Source: Agelaius tricolor (Eukaryota > Chordata > Aves > Passeriformes > Icteridae). Taken from it: a DNA stretch of 64,000 bases. The stretch spans positions 9,037,001 to 9,101,000 of the forward strand of contig JALJCS010000022.1 of assembly GCA_023055355.1 (NCBI GenBank). The letters are read 5' to 3'. Below the pieces are notes generated by a model. That model did not search any database, had not been told where the DNA came from, and worked only from the letters and a program-made list of their open reading frames with translations. Of this stretch, positions 37,371 to 48,700 are shown piece after piece. Within the stretch, counting starts at the first letter, position 1. Each line of letters opens with the position of its first letter. The translations under genes were made by a program, and so were the position numbers.

Positions 37371-40300
37371 CTGCAAAAGGACATTTATTTAAAGAGTTAT
37401 TTGCTGTGGGAATGTTCTCTGCATCAGGTTTATCTCACTTGTGTTATGCTCATTTGTACTGGAACACCCCTGCAGGCCAAAAGCTACATTGGGATCAGTG
37501 AAAGCTGCCAGAATTCAGCAGGTTGGGATGCTTGAATCTCAGCAGCCACTGTAAAACTGCTCAGCATCATCAGCTACACCTTGTCTTTGCTTTTGAGACA
37601 AATGGTTTTCCTAACAGGTCATCAGTATGGGCAAGAAACCCAGAGGCAGAAAAACCAAGAACTTGCTACAAGGGAAAATAGAGTGAGGAAAACAAATTAA
37701 GAAAACACCAACAGCTTGGCTAATTGGCAAAGATAAGACTCTCAATAGCCTCTGAGAGTTGATAAATAAGGGCCTGACCTGCCTAAAGCTGTTTGTTGGC
37801 ATTTGCCCTATTTCAGAGCTCTTCCCTTGTCTAACCAGTAATAGCAACAACATCTTGACCCCACCAGCATCTTCAAAGCAGTGAGTGGCCACAATCCCCT
37901 GAAATTCAAGGAAAGGCCCCTTAACAGATGGTTGGATGAGAGGAAGCCAGAGAGGGAGAAGAGAACCAAGCCAGGCAAGAGCCCAGCCCCTGCTGCAATG
38001 TGAATTCTGCATGCTGAGAGCCAGCAGCAGCAGCTGCTCTGGGCCATCTGAGCCCTGGGCACTCACCAGGGTCCCCAGGGTGCCCCTAATGAGCAACCAC
38101 AGCTCCACAGCAGCCAAAGGGATGTGCCTTTGATGGGGATGGGGCTTGAAGAAGGAAGCATTTAAATCCTGCCCATGAAGGAGTCTCAGAATTACTTCCA
38201 TGTTTTACAGCTGAGGCACATTTACACTCAGGGGTAATTAGAAGAAAAGCTGCATGTGCTTGAGCATTCAGGAGGCCTAAAGAGTTGGGGCTCTCTCCCT
38301 GCTGAAGGGGACACCCATGCTCTAGAATTCCTTTTTAAAACTCTTTATTCATCTGGTGGGTAGAACATTATGTGTCAAGTGTATTAGGTCACAATAAACT
38401 GTTTTTAACAATTTCCAACTTGTTTCACAGCTCAGGGAGGACTGGGTCAGCCACTTCTGTTCTAAACGACCAATTAATACAAGGGATCCAAGGTGTGGCT
38501 GCTACAAGTGGCAAAGTTAATGTCCTAATGAGGGCACAGCAAAGGGGCCTCCAGCTATTATTGCATGAGCAATTGTATTGCCAGTCCCACACAAATGACT
38601 TCTGAACCTGCTGTCCAAGCTCAACCATATTGAGAGAGGGGCAAAGGACTGAGAAAAAAATTACCCTCCTGCTGAGTCAATGGAAAATCAGCAGGAGAAA
38701 AGAAAAGGAGAGGAGAAGCAGCACAAGCACCAAGGGAAAAGCTGCAGTCAGAAGTTCTCTGCTCTGCTTGAACTGCCAGGATGTTCTTTGCTGCTGGCTA
38801 ATCAAGGCAGATGTAGCTCCTTGCCCAAGGCCACAGGGGCAAGCTGGGCACTACAGAGAAAGAGCAGAGGGAGGCTTGAGAGGGAACACAAAACTAGAAG
38901 TAACTGTGAGGAAGTTTAAAGAGCATGGAGAGGAACAACAGGACTGTGTGGGAGGCTGCTCAAACAGGGAGGCTCTTTGGATTTTGTGAGGAAGAATAAC
39001 AAAGAAAGGAAGTGAAAGAGCTGTGGCAGGGAGAGGAGGCCATTGCAGAGACACAGAGGACCTGGCTTTACAGCAGTGGGGAAATTTGGAAATGCTCAGC
39101 TGAAGGTTACAGGTTCTGCTGCAAATAGAACTGCTCTGTGCTTCAGCAGCACAGCAGCTGATTAACTACAGCTTATAATTTGCTTTAAAAAGAAAGAACA
39201 GTTAAAGCTGGCAGTGTGCTCATACACCCCCCAAATGTCACTCAGGCAGAGCCAGGTTCAGGTGGAGGAGGCAGAGATTGTCCCTGTTCACTCGGTGACA
39301 TTCTCTGCTCTGCAGCAGCCTGAAACTGCAGCCTCAGCTCAGGGGACTCTGGAACTGGAGCAACTCTCAAACTGGGCTCTTGTTCACAGGTGGTTATTAA
39401 AGGATTGCTGGCAGTCCCCAGTTCCATCTGTGTGCTCTCCCCAGTGTCCCTGCCAGATTCCCATTTGGAGTATGAAGCTCTGCCTAGAGCACCCCCCTCG
39501 CTATTTCCAGTGCATCCAATATTCCTCCCCACTTCCTTTCCTAAGGTCAAGCTCAGCTCCCAAGCATGTGTGGCTCCCAAATGAGGTGAAGGGAGCCCCA
39601 GATGCTCACCAGACCAGGCTCCAGCACTCTGCAGCTGTGCAGCATCACCCAGCCCTGCTAAACCCTTGCTGCATTCCACATGGGAAGCAACAGGAGAAAC
39701 CCCTGAATGTACAGGACTTTGTTCTGGAATCATTCACTACACAGAACTTCAACATGGACATTTTGGTGGGTTTTAGCAATAGCTGAAAATATTCCCTGTT
39801 GTTGGAAGCATTTATTACAATCTGTAATTTATTTTTGAAGCTGGGCTGCAAGAGGAGAAACATTTAAACCCTGGGAAGCAGCACGACTGACATGTTGTTT
39901 ATTTCATTAACAGTCACAAATGCAACAACATATGACTAACTCAAACAAAATATTTAAAGTTAAATTTTATTCCCTTATCCTCACCACTCCCATTTCAGTA
40001 ATTAAATTCATGCCCTAACACAAGGGTGGCAGCAGAACTCACTGCTATGAGTGGACTTGACCCCATTGCTTTCTCAAGCTTCACCAAACATTAAATCTGT
40101 ATTTTAACTACAATTTTAAAGGAATATCCCTTTTTTTTTTTTTTTTTTGAGTTACAGAGATGTGTCCTGAGCTGAGGGGGAACTTTGTACCTTCCTGTTA
40201 GAAAAGGGGAGCTGAACCCACCTTAAACCTCCTTGAGCAGCAATGGACTCGGCCAGCTGCCAAAGATCTCCCCTGCTCCCTGACTCATCCCCTCTGATGG

Positions 40301-40511
40301 AGCAGCAGCCTGTACAAACCCAGACACTGCCCAGGCTGGCACAGAAAGGATAACAAGAAATATCCCTGGCACAAGGGATGCTTAACCCACTGCTCATGTG
40401 CTGACCTTTGGAAAAGCTTAGACTGACCAAGTAGAACCCCAGGCCAGAGCTCTCACCTCCAGTGATGAAAAGTTTATCTCATCCTTTAAAAATAGGGGGG
40501 GGAAATCCCAT

Positions 40512-41030
40512 TCATAGAATCATGGAATGGTTTGGGTTTGAAATAACTTGAAAGTAATTTTGATATAAAGTAAATTTGAAATTACTTTTTGAAATTACTC
40601 AGTTACTTCCAGCCTCCTGCAGGGACAGGGGACATCCCCAACTAGATCAGATTGCTCAGAGCCCCATCCAGCCTAGCACTGAACATTTCCAAGGATGGGG
40701 CACTGATCACCCCTCTGGAAAACCAGTTCCAGTGTGTCACCATCCTCCCATTAAAGAATTTCCTCCTTGTACCTCATCTAAACTTGCCCTATGTCAGTTT
40801 GAAGCCATTCCCCTGTCCTGTCACTCCATTCCTGTGTCCAAAGTCCCTCTCCAGCTCTCCTCAAGCCCCTTTAGGCCCTGGAAAGTCTCCCTGGAGCCTC
40901 CTCTTGCCCACCCCCAGGTGTCCCAGCCTGGCTCCAGAGCAGAGGAGCAGAGCTGCTTCAGCCCTTGGAGCATCTCCTGGCCTCCCCTGGACTGCCTCCA
41001 GTCTGGGTTCAATTGATATCAGCTTCATCT
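40512..41030 (-). mobile_element. CR1 LINE 3' fragment with an unusual internal AT-rich stretch
   Basis: Left end CATAGAATCATGGAATGGTT is the reverse complement of a CR1 3' end. Typical CR1 text follows from about 40617 (GCAGGGACAGGGGACATCCC, CAAAGTCCCTCTCCAGCTCT). Between 40538 and 40606 the usual CR1 sequence is replaced by AT-rich DNA containing AAAGTAATTT and its inverted copy AAATTACTTT. Sense strand is minus, the same as RGS10. Confidence 0.88.
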
Positions 41031-42119
41031 GACCAGGAGCCTCAGTGCCTGCGAGCTCATCTCTGTGGGAAAACAGTTTTAAGGAGAAGTGAGCTGCAAA
41101 ACAACTCAAAGACTGTTTTAGAATGCTGTGTGCACAATGGAGAGATGAAAAGGGACTTCTGCAAGAGTCACTTCCAGAAGAAAAATCCACGCTTCATGCT
41201 ACCATAAACACTGGAAAGATTTCTATTTTTAGTGTTTTTCCTAGCTTTGTAAATTATCTAAACAAAGCCAACCATAAGCAGTAGCTACAAAAATTTACTG
41301 TAAGTCTGTGTCATTCTAAAGCACATTTATTCAGGCTTTAGTTATAATAATTTGGGCAACCCCAGACTCCAGGCTGACCACACTATGGAATGACTGGTAC
41401 TGGATAATTAACCTAAATAGAACCTAGTTAAATCCCTGTCCATTCATTTGGCAAGTCATTGAAGGATTCACCAAGTTCCTATCCCTGTACATCACTTTAA
41501 CATTTTCTCTACTGGCATCCTAAATTAGCAATCCTAAATCAGCTAGAAATATGGAAATTATTTAGCAAGGGAAAATATGATTATTATCCCACTGAAAGCG
41601 TGGGACCTTACAGAAAAGTTGACTGACTGGTTGTTCTTTCCTCAAGACTTTCTGTATTCCTGGACCTTAATGAGAGAGGGAAGCAGCTGAATACACAAAA
41701 TTGGAATTACTAAATGTCACAAAGTTCACAGACAAATTAAACATTTTCCTCTTCTTGCAAAAAAATAGTTTTGTTGTATTTTTATGGATTTATCAACACC
41801 CAAAAAAATACTCACAGCTAAACCCAGCAAAATTGTTTTGAGGGGAATTTTCTTTCAGTGCAAAACACAGGATATTTACAGAAAGTAGACTCCCCTACCC
41901 AAAATACATTGTTTGAAAAGACAGGGAAATTTTTTGTTGTTGAAAATCTGCTGGGAAACTGTTTAAGCTGATAGTATTTGACTGACCTTAAGAGAGGAAT
42001 CTGCAGTTTGGACACAGCCCTCTTACACCTGCACTTCTTAGCACCTCTCCTAGCCCATCTCTCCTATCTGATTCCTGTTCCTGGGCATTCCTGATGTTCC
42101 TCCAAGCACATACACAGCA

Positions 42120-43204
42120 CACTCCTGGGAAAGCTGCAGCCCAGGGCTGGGACAGGAGCACTCTGTGCTGGGCTCCCATCTGCCTGGATGGGACAGAGAG
42201 GGGTGGGGATGGTGCTGCATCCAGCTGGGGCCAGGCACCAGGGGTGTCCCTCAGGGCCCTGTGCTGGGGCCAGCTCTGTTCAATATCTTTATTGGTGACA
42301 TGGATGGGGGGATTGAGTCTCTCATCAGTAAATTTCATGAATAAAATTAATAAAATAAATGGATTTCATTAGTAACTTTGCAGATGACACTGAGCTGGGA
42401 GCTGTGCCCATCTCTTGGAAGGCAGGAGGGCTCTGCAGGGAGCCCTGGAAGGGTTGGATGGATGGGCAGAGTCTAACAGGATGAAGTTTAATAAATCCAA
42501 GTGCTCAGTCCTGCCAGTTTTGGCCACAATAACCCCTGCAGTGCTCTGGGCTGGGATGGTGTGGCTGGACAGTGCCCAGGCACAAAGGGACTGGGGGCTC
42601 TGGTGGACAGACAGATGGACAGGAGCCAGCAGAGAGCCCTGGGGACCAAGGAGGCCAAAGGCTCCTGGCCTGGGTCAGGAATGGTGTGGCCAGAGGAGCA
42701 GGGAGGTCACTGCGCCCTGCCCTGGGCACTGCTGGGGGCACACCTGGAGTGCTGAGCCCAGCCCTGGCCCCTCAGCCTGGGAAGGGCCTTGGGACACTGA
42801 GCACATCCAGAGGGGCTGGGAACACAAACCCTGTGAGGAGCCCCTGAGGGAGCTGGGGGTGCTCAGCCTGGAGGAAAGGAGACTCAGGGCTGCCCTCATC
42901 ACTCTCACAGCTCCTGAAAGGTGCCTGTGCTCAGCTGGGGCTGGGCTCTTTCTCCAGCAGCACTGACACAACCAGAGCACTCAGCCTCAAGGGAAATACA
43001 GGCTGGATATCAGGGAAAAGTTTTTCACAGAAAGGGTGATAAAGTTCTGGAATGGCTGCCCAGGGAGGTGCTGGAGTCCCCATCCCTGGGTGTGTTTAAC
43101 AAAGCCTGGATGTGGCACTGGGTGCCAGGGTTGAGTTGAGCTGTTGGGGCTGGGTTGGACTCCATGGTGTTGAAGGCCTCTCCCAACCAAGTCATTCTGT
43201 GATT
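42120..43204 (+). mobile_element. CR1 LINE with reverse-transcriptase remnant
   Basis: A plus-strand 5'-truncated CR1. One frame near 42.24-42.31 kb reads [16 protein letters not shown], the CR1 reverse-transcriptase motif, and the next part contains FADDTELGA with the catalytic ADD-type motif. The remainder reads as the end of the RT and its C-terminal part with several frame changes, then the CR1 3' UTR and the terminal ATTCTGTGATTC (43193-43204). It is inactive because it is truncated and its frame is broken. It is antisense to RGS10. Confidence 0.92.
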
Positions 43205-44221
43205 CACTTGGAAGAGGTCTAAGGGCATTTTCCCACTCTCACCTCTTCATGGTGCCAAATGTGCCCTTTGGCAACAAGAGCTACACTCAGGTAAAAAAGC
43301 ATAAAAGTGGGATTTCAAAAAAAAAGAGCTTTAGGAGTCTGACTCTCAAGGACAAAGATACTCGGAGTTTTGATACTCTTTAATTTCATACTCACAGAAT
43401 GAGCTCTTAAAGAGCAGAAAAATTTGAAATTTCTCAAGAAAACAACAAAACAAACAAAAAAACAGGCATGAAAAACATTTTGAGAAACAAGTAAACAAAA
43501 CATGGTACATATTTTAGGCCTGACTCTAGGGGCTTCAAAGTCTAAATGTGAAAGCGGATCCTGTGCTCCTGGTGGATCTAAATGTAAGCCAGGATCCAAG
43601 CAGTGGGAAAAAAACTTACTGAAGGTGCCTGGTTGAAAAATTTTCCAATAGAATAATTCCTACGAGAAAGGTAGAGCTGTCATCAAAATGAAAAGACTCT
43701 GCAGATATACACCAACTTGGATAAATATTTAAGTAAAAAAGTTTAAACAGACCCCTTATGTTTTGTAACTTGCAATTTGATAAGGCAAAATGTTTCATTT
43801 TGGTGCTGTAAAATATTTTTGTTGGGGCCATTTGTTATTTTTATGTTCCACTAAGATAGCACACTGGTGTAAATTTCCAGCTAATAGCTGCTGTGCTCGA
43901 AAAAAGTTCTCAATGAAATATCTTTATATTTGCAAACAAGATGATGCAACATCACTGAATTAATAAAACTTTTGCTACTCCCTAGAAACTACAAAAAGTT
44001 CAGTTTTCAAAACATGGGAAACTTGACAATTTCAGCAATTTGTTTTGATTTGAAATAGAAACGGCTTTGTTTCCAAAAAATTCCACCAGGATGATTTTAT
44101 GCAATTTCTTCAAATATATTTATTTGCATTCATGCAAAGCACATTATGCAACAGAGATGTTTTAGCTCCAGCTCTGCTAAGTAAACTTTGTTGACAAGCA
44201 GAATTTATTTAGGAAACATAC

Positions 44222-44308
44222 CTGCTTTTTTCCCTGTGTTTTCTTAAATTCTTCACATGCTAACCAGAACAAAACGTTTTCTTCACTAAATTCTTTCTTT
44301 AAAAATTC
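44222..44308 (-). CDS. RGS10: RGS10 exon 3: RGS domain, catalytic-interface asparagine region
   Basis: Encodes 29 residues, [20 protein letters not shown] then FKKTQGKKQ. The [12 protein letters not shown] motif is the signature of RGS domains; the asparagine in EEN contacts the switch regions of G-alpha and stabilises the GTPase transition state. The cysteine after LA is the known palmitoylated residue of RGS10 (C66 in the short isoform, 74 here). Acceptor TTTCCTAG, donor GTATGT, both phase 0. Confidence 0.96.
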
Positions 44309-45678
44309 CTAGGAAAGAGAAAAAACAAAGCCACAAAGGTCAGGATCCAATTTCTCAGCTGTTTTTCCCTGTTAGCACCAGAAGCTGCCTACAATTAACT
44401 TTACCATGGGTTTGCCCAGCCCAGTGTGACAGAAGCATTTGTGCATCTGCAGGGCTGCCATGGAACACTGTGATATTCTGCTCTTTGAAAGCACATTCCA
44501 GGAGGAGGATGGGCTCCATCTAATCTCAGACCATATCAGTAACTAACAGGAACAGCTTCTTCAGCCTCCCTTAAATAACTCGAGCACTTTTACAGCCACT
44601 GCTCAAAGGGAAATCCAAAAAGAGATTAATTCATTCCCAGGTGAGTAAAATGAACCATTTTAATGAGAGTCACAAATCACTTGGGATTCTCATGCAACAC
44701 ATTTCTGACTTCTGTAATGAGTAAAATCTCTACAAATAACAGTATTTCTAAAGGGGATCATCAGTGGCAATAAATTCACTTAAACAAACTGAAGCAGAGG
44801 ATGTAGCTGTGCTCACTGTGCTGTTTAAACACAGCACATTCCTCCAAAAGTGAGGGAGGGGAGAAAATGTACATTAAATTTATTTATGAAATATAATGAC
44901 TGAAACTTTTATAGCTCTGAGATCATCAGTTTTCTCTTTCAAGTGTTAGAAAATAGAGATTAAGTAATACCCGGAATTAAACAGCACCAAGATTACTTTT
45001 TTTTTAAGAATTTAAAATCAGGATTTTGTTATTCTTGTTTACCTCACTTTTTCAAACCAGTCTGGCAGGAAACCATTTTATCCCAGTGCATTTTATCAGT
45101 ACAGTATGGCAAAAGCACTTTGAAGTAGGCAGTTCCTATTCTTACATCTAACATGGCAAGAAGGCCTTGAAACACCAACTCACCACCCTCACCTAATTAA
45201 ACTTCAAGCCATTTTGAGCTGCACCAGCCCACACTTTGTAGTAAACTGAAAGGGAATATTTTCAGTAGAGCTGCTAAACACAGAGCAAGAGCCACAGAGT
45301 CATCAGATTGCTCCTGGGAACCCATGGCTTAAGGACAACGGGTGAGAAGAGAGAGCCCAGGATCTCAGTGACAAATAATGCCTGGCAGGAGGGATCAGTG
45401 GCCCAGGGACTGCAGTTTATCCAACTTGTTAATCCTTGCAAGAGAGGACAGGTCCCATTAGGAAGGGGCAGCCAAAAGCCTTGTCGGTGCCTTTTGAGCC
45501 CAGGCTGCAGTGGCAGGGGGCAAAAGGAGGCAGCTCAGAAGCTCTGCCAGGGGCACAGCTCCAGCTCTAGAGGGATGTGTGCCTCTGCTCACAGCGCTGG
45601 CACAGCTGCCCCCTTCATGCTGAGGCTCACTCTGCTTTAAACCCTGAATTTTGCTTTATCCATATTTAATATATCGAC
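44309..45678 (-). other. RGS10: RGS10 intron 2
   Basis: A 1.4-kb intron. Its donor is the unusual GTCGAT; the acceptor CTTTCCTAG is normal. AT-rich, with no repeat or gene recognised. Confidence 0.8.
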
Positions 45679-45797
45679 CCTAAAGCGTTTGACTCCCTCC
45701 GGGTCCTCGAGGAGGTTCTCCAGTGACGTGGCCCATTTCGAGGTTCCTTTCAAGGCTTGGTGGCTGCTGCTTGGGTGGCCCTCACCATCATTTATCT
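45679..45797 (-). CDS. RGS10: RGS10 exon 2: N-terminal region and start of RGS domain
   Basis: Together with one base from exon 1 it encodes 40 residues, beginning [20 protein letters not shown] and ending [10 protein letters not shown]. The first half is the Ser/His-rich linker; [20 protein letters not shown] is the opening helix of the RGS domain and matches vertebrate RGS10 closely. The acceptor is T-rich with CCAG before 45797. The exon must end at AGG (45679-45681) to join the next phase-0 exon, which makes the donor GTCGAT, a poor match to GTRAGT. The frame continues open for another 12 codons to a second AGG-GT, also weak. Confidence 0.93.
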
Positions 45798-48700
45798 CTG
45801 GAAAAAAAAATAAAATGGACAAAACAGCGTCTTCTTTAGAAAAAGGCAAGTATCAGCCAGGTGGATGTCTCCCCCATTTCCCCCTGCACTCCTGATTTCA
45901 GCTGCCCTCTTTAAAGGAGACACATTTTAAAAAAACACATAAAACTGAAAATGAACACACACACACACATGCAGACACTCGAATTCTGCTTTGCCTGTAA
46001 GGAGACAAAGATTCCTTACAGCCACATAATTCATGAGCATGCAAGGAGGCACTGTCACTGCTTTAGAGGGGCCCAGGCACCTCCTGCCTGGGGAGCACAA
46101 TGACCACACCAATGTCCATATTTTGCTCTGGCACTGTCAACAATGTTGGCTTCTCTAAAGGAACTTCTGGCCAGTCACACATGTGAAATTTATTTTTAAT
46201 AAGAGAAGCATCACTGGGAGTTGGATGCTCGGTAAAAGCAGAGACAAAGAAAAATAATGGTTTGTTTAGCAGGAGAACCAGTCCAAGATATTAATCCAGC
46301 CCAATGGGAGGAAAGACACCCAGCAGAAGAGCATCACTCCAGCTGAGTCAGCCTGGTTTTGGGCAAGAGGGTGATTTTACTGTTTCCAAGCCCTGCAATT
46401 CTCCTTTTGTAAGGTGTACTGGACTGTGCCCACACCTGATCTGCCTGCCAGCCTTCTCACAGACAAGACATATGGAATAAAATTCCTATTTTCTCTATCC
46501 CAGGAACAAGTGCATTTCATTCGAGGCTGGTGATGGCAAAAAACCCTTCAGAAAACCCATTACTTGGAAAAACTCCAGGAATGCTATTGCTCATCTGAAA
46601 AACTCTAACACAGGCATAAAGTGCTCAGCCTCCTCTCCTCTCACACACAAAATGCCCTGGGAACACAGGAGGGAAGTCTGAAGGATAAGAGCTGCACTTC
46701 AGGTCACTGTGCACTGGAGAGATGCACAAAACTCTTACTGCAACCAGTAGAGCTTCTATTTATAACCCCTTCATTTCTCCCTACCAACTTACTGGAAATC
46801 TGGATCTGGATCTGCTTAAGCTCTGCTTTTAAAAACACTTCTTTCACCATGAAACTAATCCTCACTAAGTATCTCAAAAAACTCTCCATGCAGAAATACA
46901 CAAATATATATTTTTGTATTTAAATACACACTAGCAGATGCCCTTTCCAGCTGGTAATTGGAAATAAAACCGAGGTTAAAGCCCTACAGAATATTGGCAT
47001 GACAGCAGAGGCTCCTGAGCTTTGCTTGGTAGGGACCTGTGGAGTCTGCTTGTTTCACCAACTGCTCTAAATGAATGAACATCTCTTCTGCCTTGATAGG
47101 GAGGGGATTTTGTTTTAAAAACTCTGCTAGCTTAAAGATCAGGAGCCAGAGCCTAAGGATTGTCTCCAAACCACAGCTGCAGCCTCCCCATGTGACAGGA
47201 GCACAGCGAGCTAACACCGCCTCAGTTTGCCCCCCTTCGTGCAAAAGGATGTGGTTCTTGATTAGCACTTGAAAAATTTGTTTTAGAAACCTGACTCAAA
47301 GTATTTGGGCATGTAATCTCAGTAAAATCTGTGACATTTGAGTGGGAATGTCCGAGTGTGCTGCAGCAGAGCACAAAGCCCTGTGAGGAGCTGGGATGTG
47401 CTGTTGTGTTCACGCTCACCTGGGAGAGGGATGGCAGCCCTGGGCAACCCTGAGCATTCCCCCTCTGAGCTAAACCACACAACAGAAAGGGGCAACATTT
47501 GATTTCCAGAGTTTCTTTTCCAGCCAAATCTGAAGTGGACACTAATGATTACTTAGAAAAGCAGGTGTTTCAATGAGCCAATGCAGACCCAGGCTGTTGA
47601 AAACCTAAAAAAAAAATTCTGGTGGGCAAAGGCCAGAATAAGTCCTTCCAGAAACTGAGGATAACTCATTCTGCTTCTCTTCTGCAGCTTTGACTGATCT
47701 CCCATTTTACTGCTGGCCATTCTCTAGCCTCCCTGATCATCATTTTCCCCACTTTCCTCTCACTTCCAGCCCACCCAGCACAGCCCAACTCTACCCCTCC
47801 ATTCATGTTCTCTCCTCCTTGTCAGCCTCCAAACCCTACTCCCTCTACTCCCCTTTTCCCTGTAATCTCCTCCTACAGCCTTAACTTCAAAATCAGAATT
47901 TGGTTCCGAAGGGAGAACCTACATGAGTGTCCTGGTGTCCATTCTGCTGAGCCCTGTACAGAACACTGTCACCCAGTTTATTTCCTCACTTAACCAGCTC
48001 CCCACAACCCAAAAAATACCGTGGTACAGAGACAAGGGTTGTCTGTCCATTGCAGCCCTTCCATTTACCCCTTGCCTCATTTATTCCATTTATCCCTGGC
48101 CTCATTGATGTCCCCAGAGCAGAGGCTGAGGGGTGTCTCAGGTGCTGGGAAGCTCTGGGTGCCACCAGAGGTGCAATCCCAGCTCAGCCCAGCCTACAGC
48201 TCCCAGCACTGCCCACCCAAGCTGGGGTCACCAGGCTGAGCCCCATTAATCCCCATGTCCAGTGTTCCTCTGCAGCCGCCACAAAACATCAACATTCCCC
48301 TTCAACACAAACATAAATAGGCTGCACATGACAGTAGGAAACACCCTGAAATTTTATGAGGCTATTAAAGCTGCTGGGTATTTTTATTAGATCCCATTAA
48401 ATATGCCATCACCAGCATTTATTCTAATACAAAAGTGACCTGACATCCCTTCAGTCAGGATCATAACTTCCCGCTCCACATGCTGGTTTCATGCAGCAGA
48501 TTTAATATGTGATTTTCAGATTTTTTTTAAAGACAGGAAAGAGGTTTTTCCCAAAAATGACCCCAGAAGCTGATCCCCAAATCTATCTCTATTAGTAAAT
48601 TACCTTAAAAATGATACTTTCACTGAAGTGCAAATTAATGAGTCTGAAAAAATTCATTTGAGGAGGAAATACAGCAGTGTAGTTACATGAATGATCCTTC

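Larger units (their letters stand above)
37371..44221 (-). other. RGS10: RGS10 intron 3
   Basis: A 6.9-kb intron with donor GTATGT. It carries two CR1 copies in opposite orientation (40.5-41.0 and 42.1-43.2 kb) and a T18 run at 40131-40148. The remaining open frames, including a 196-codon minus frame at 37.6-38.2 kb, show no known domain. Confidence 0.85.

Noticed and set aside
42415..42966. 183-codon plus frame
   Set aside because: Part of the decayed CR1 element (end of the reverse transcriptase and 3' part), not a host gene.
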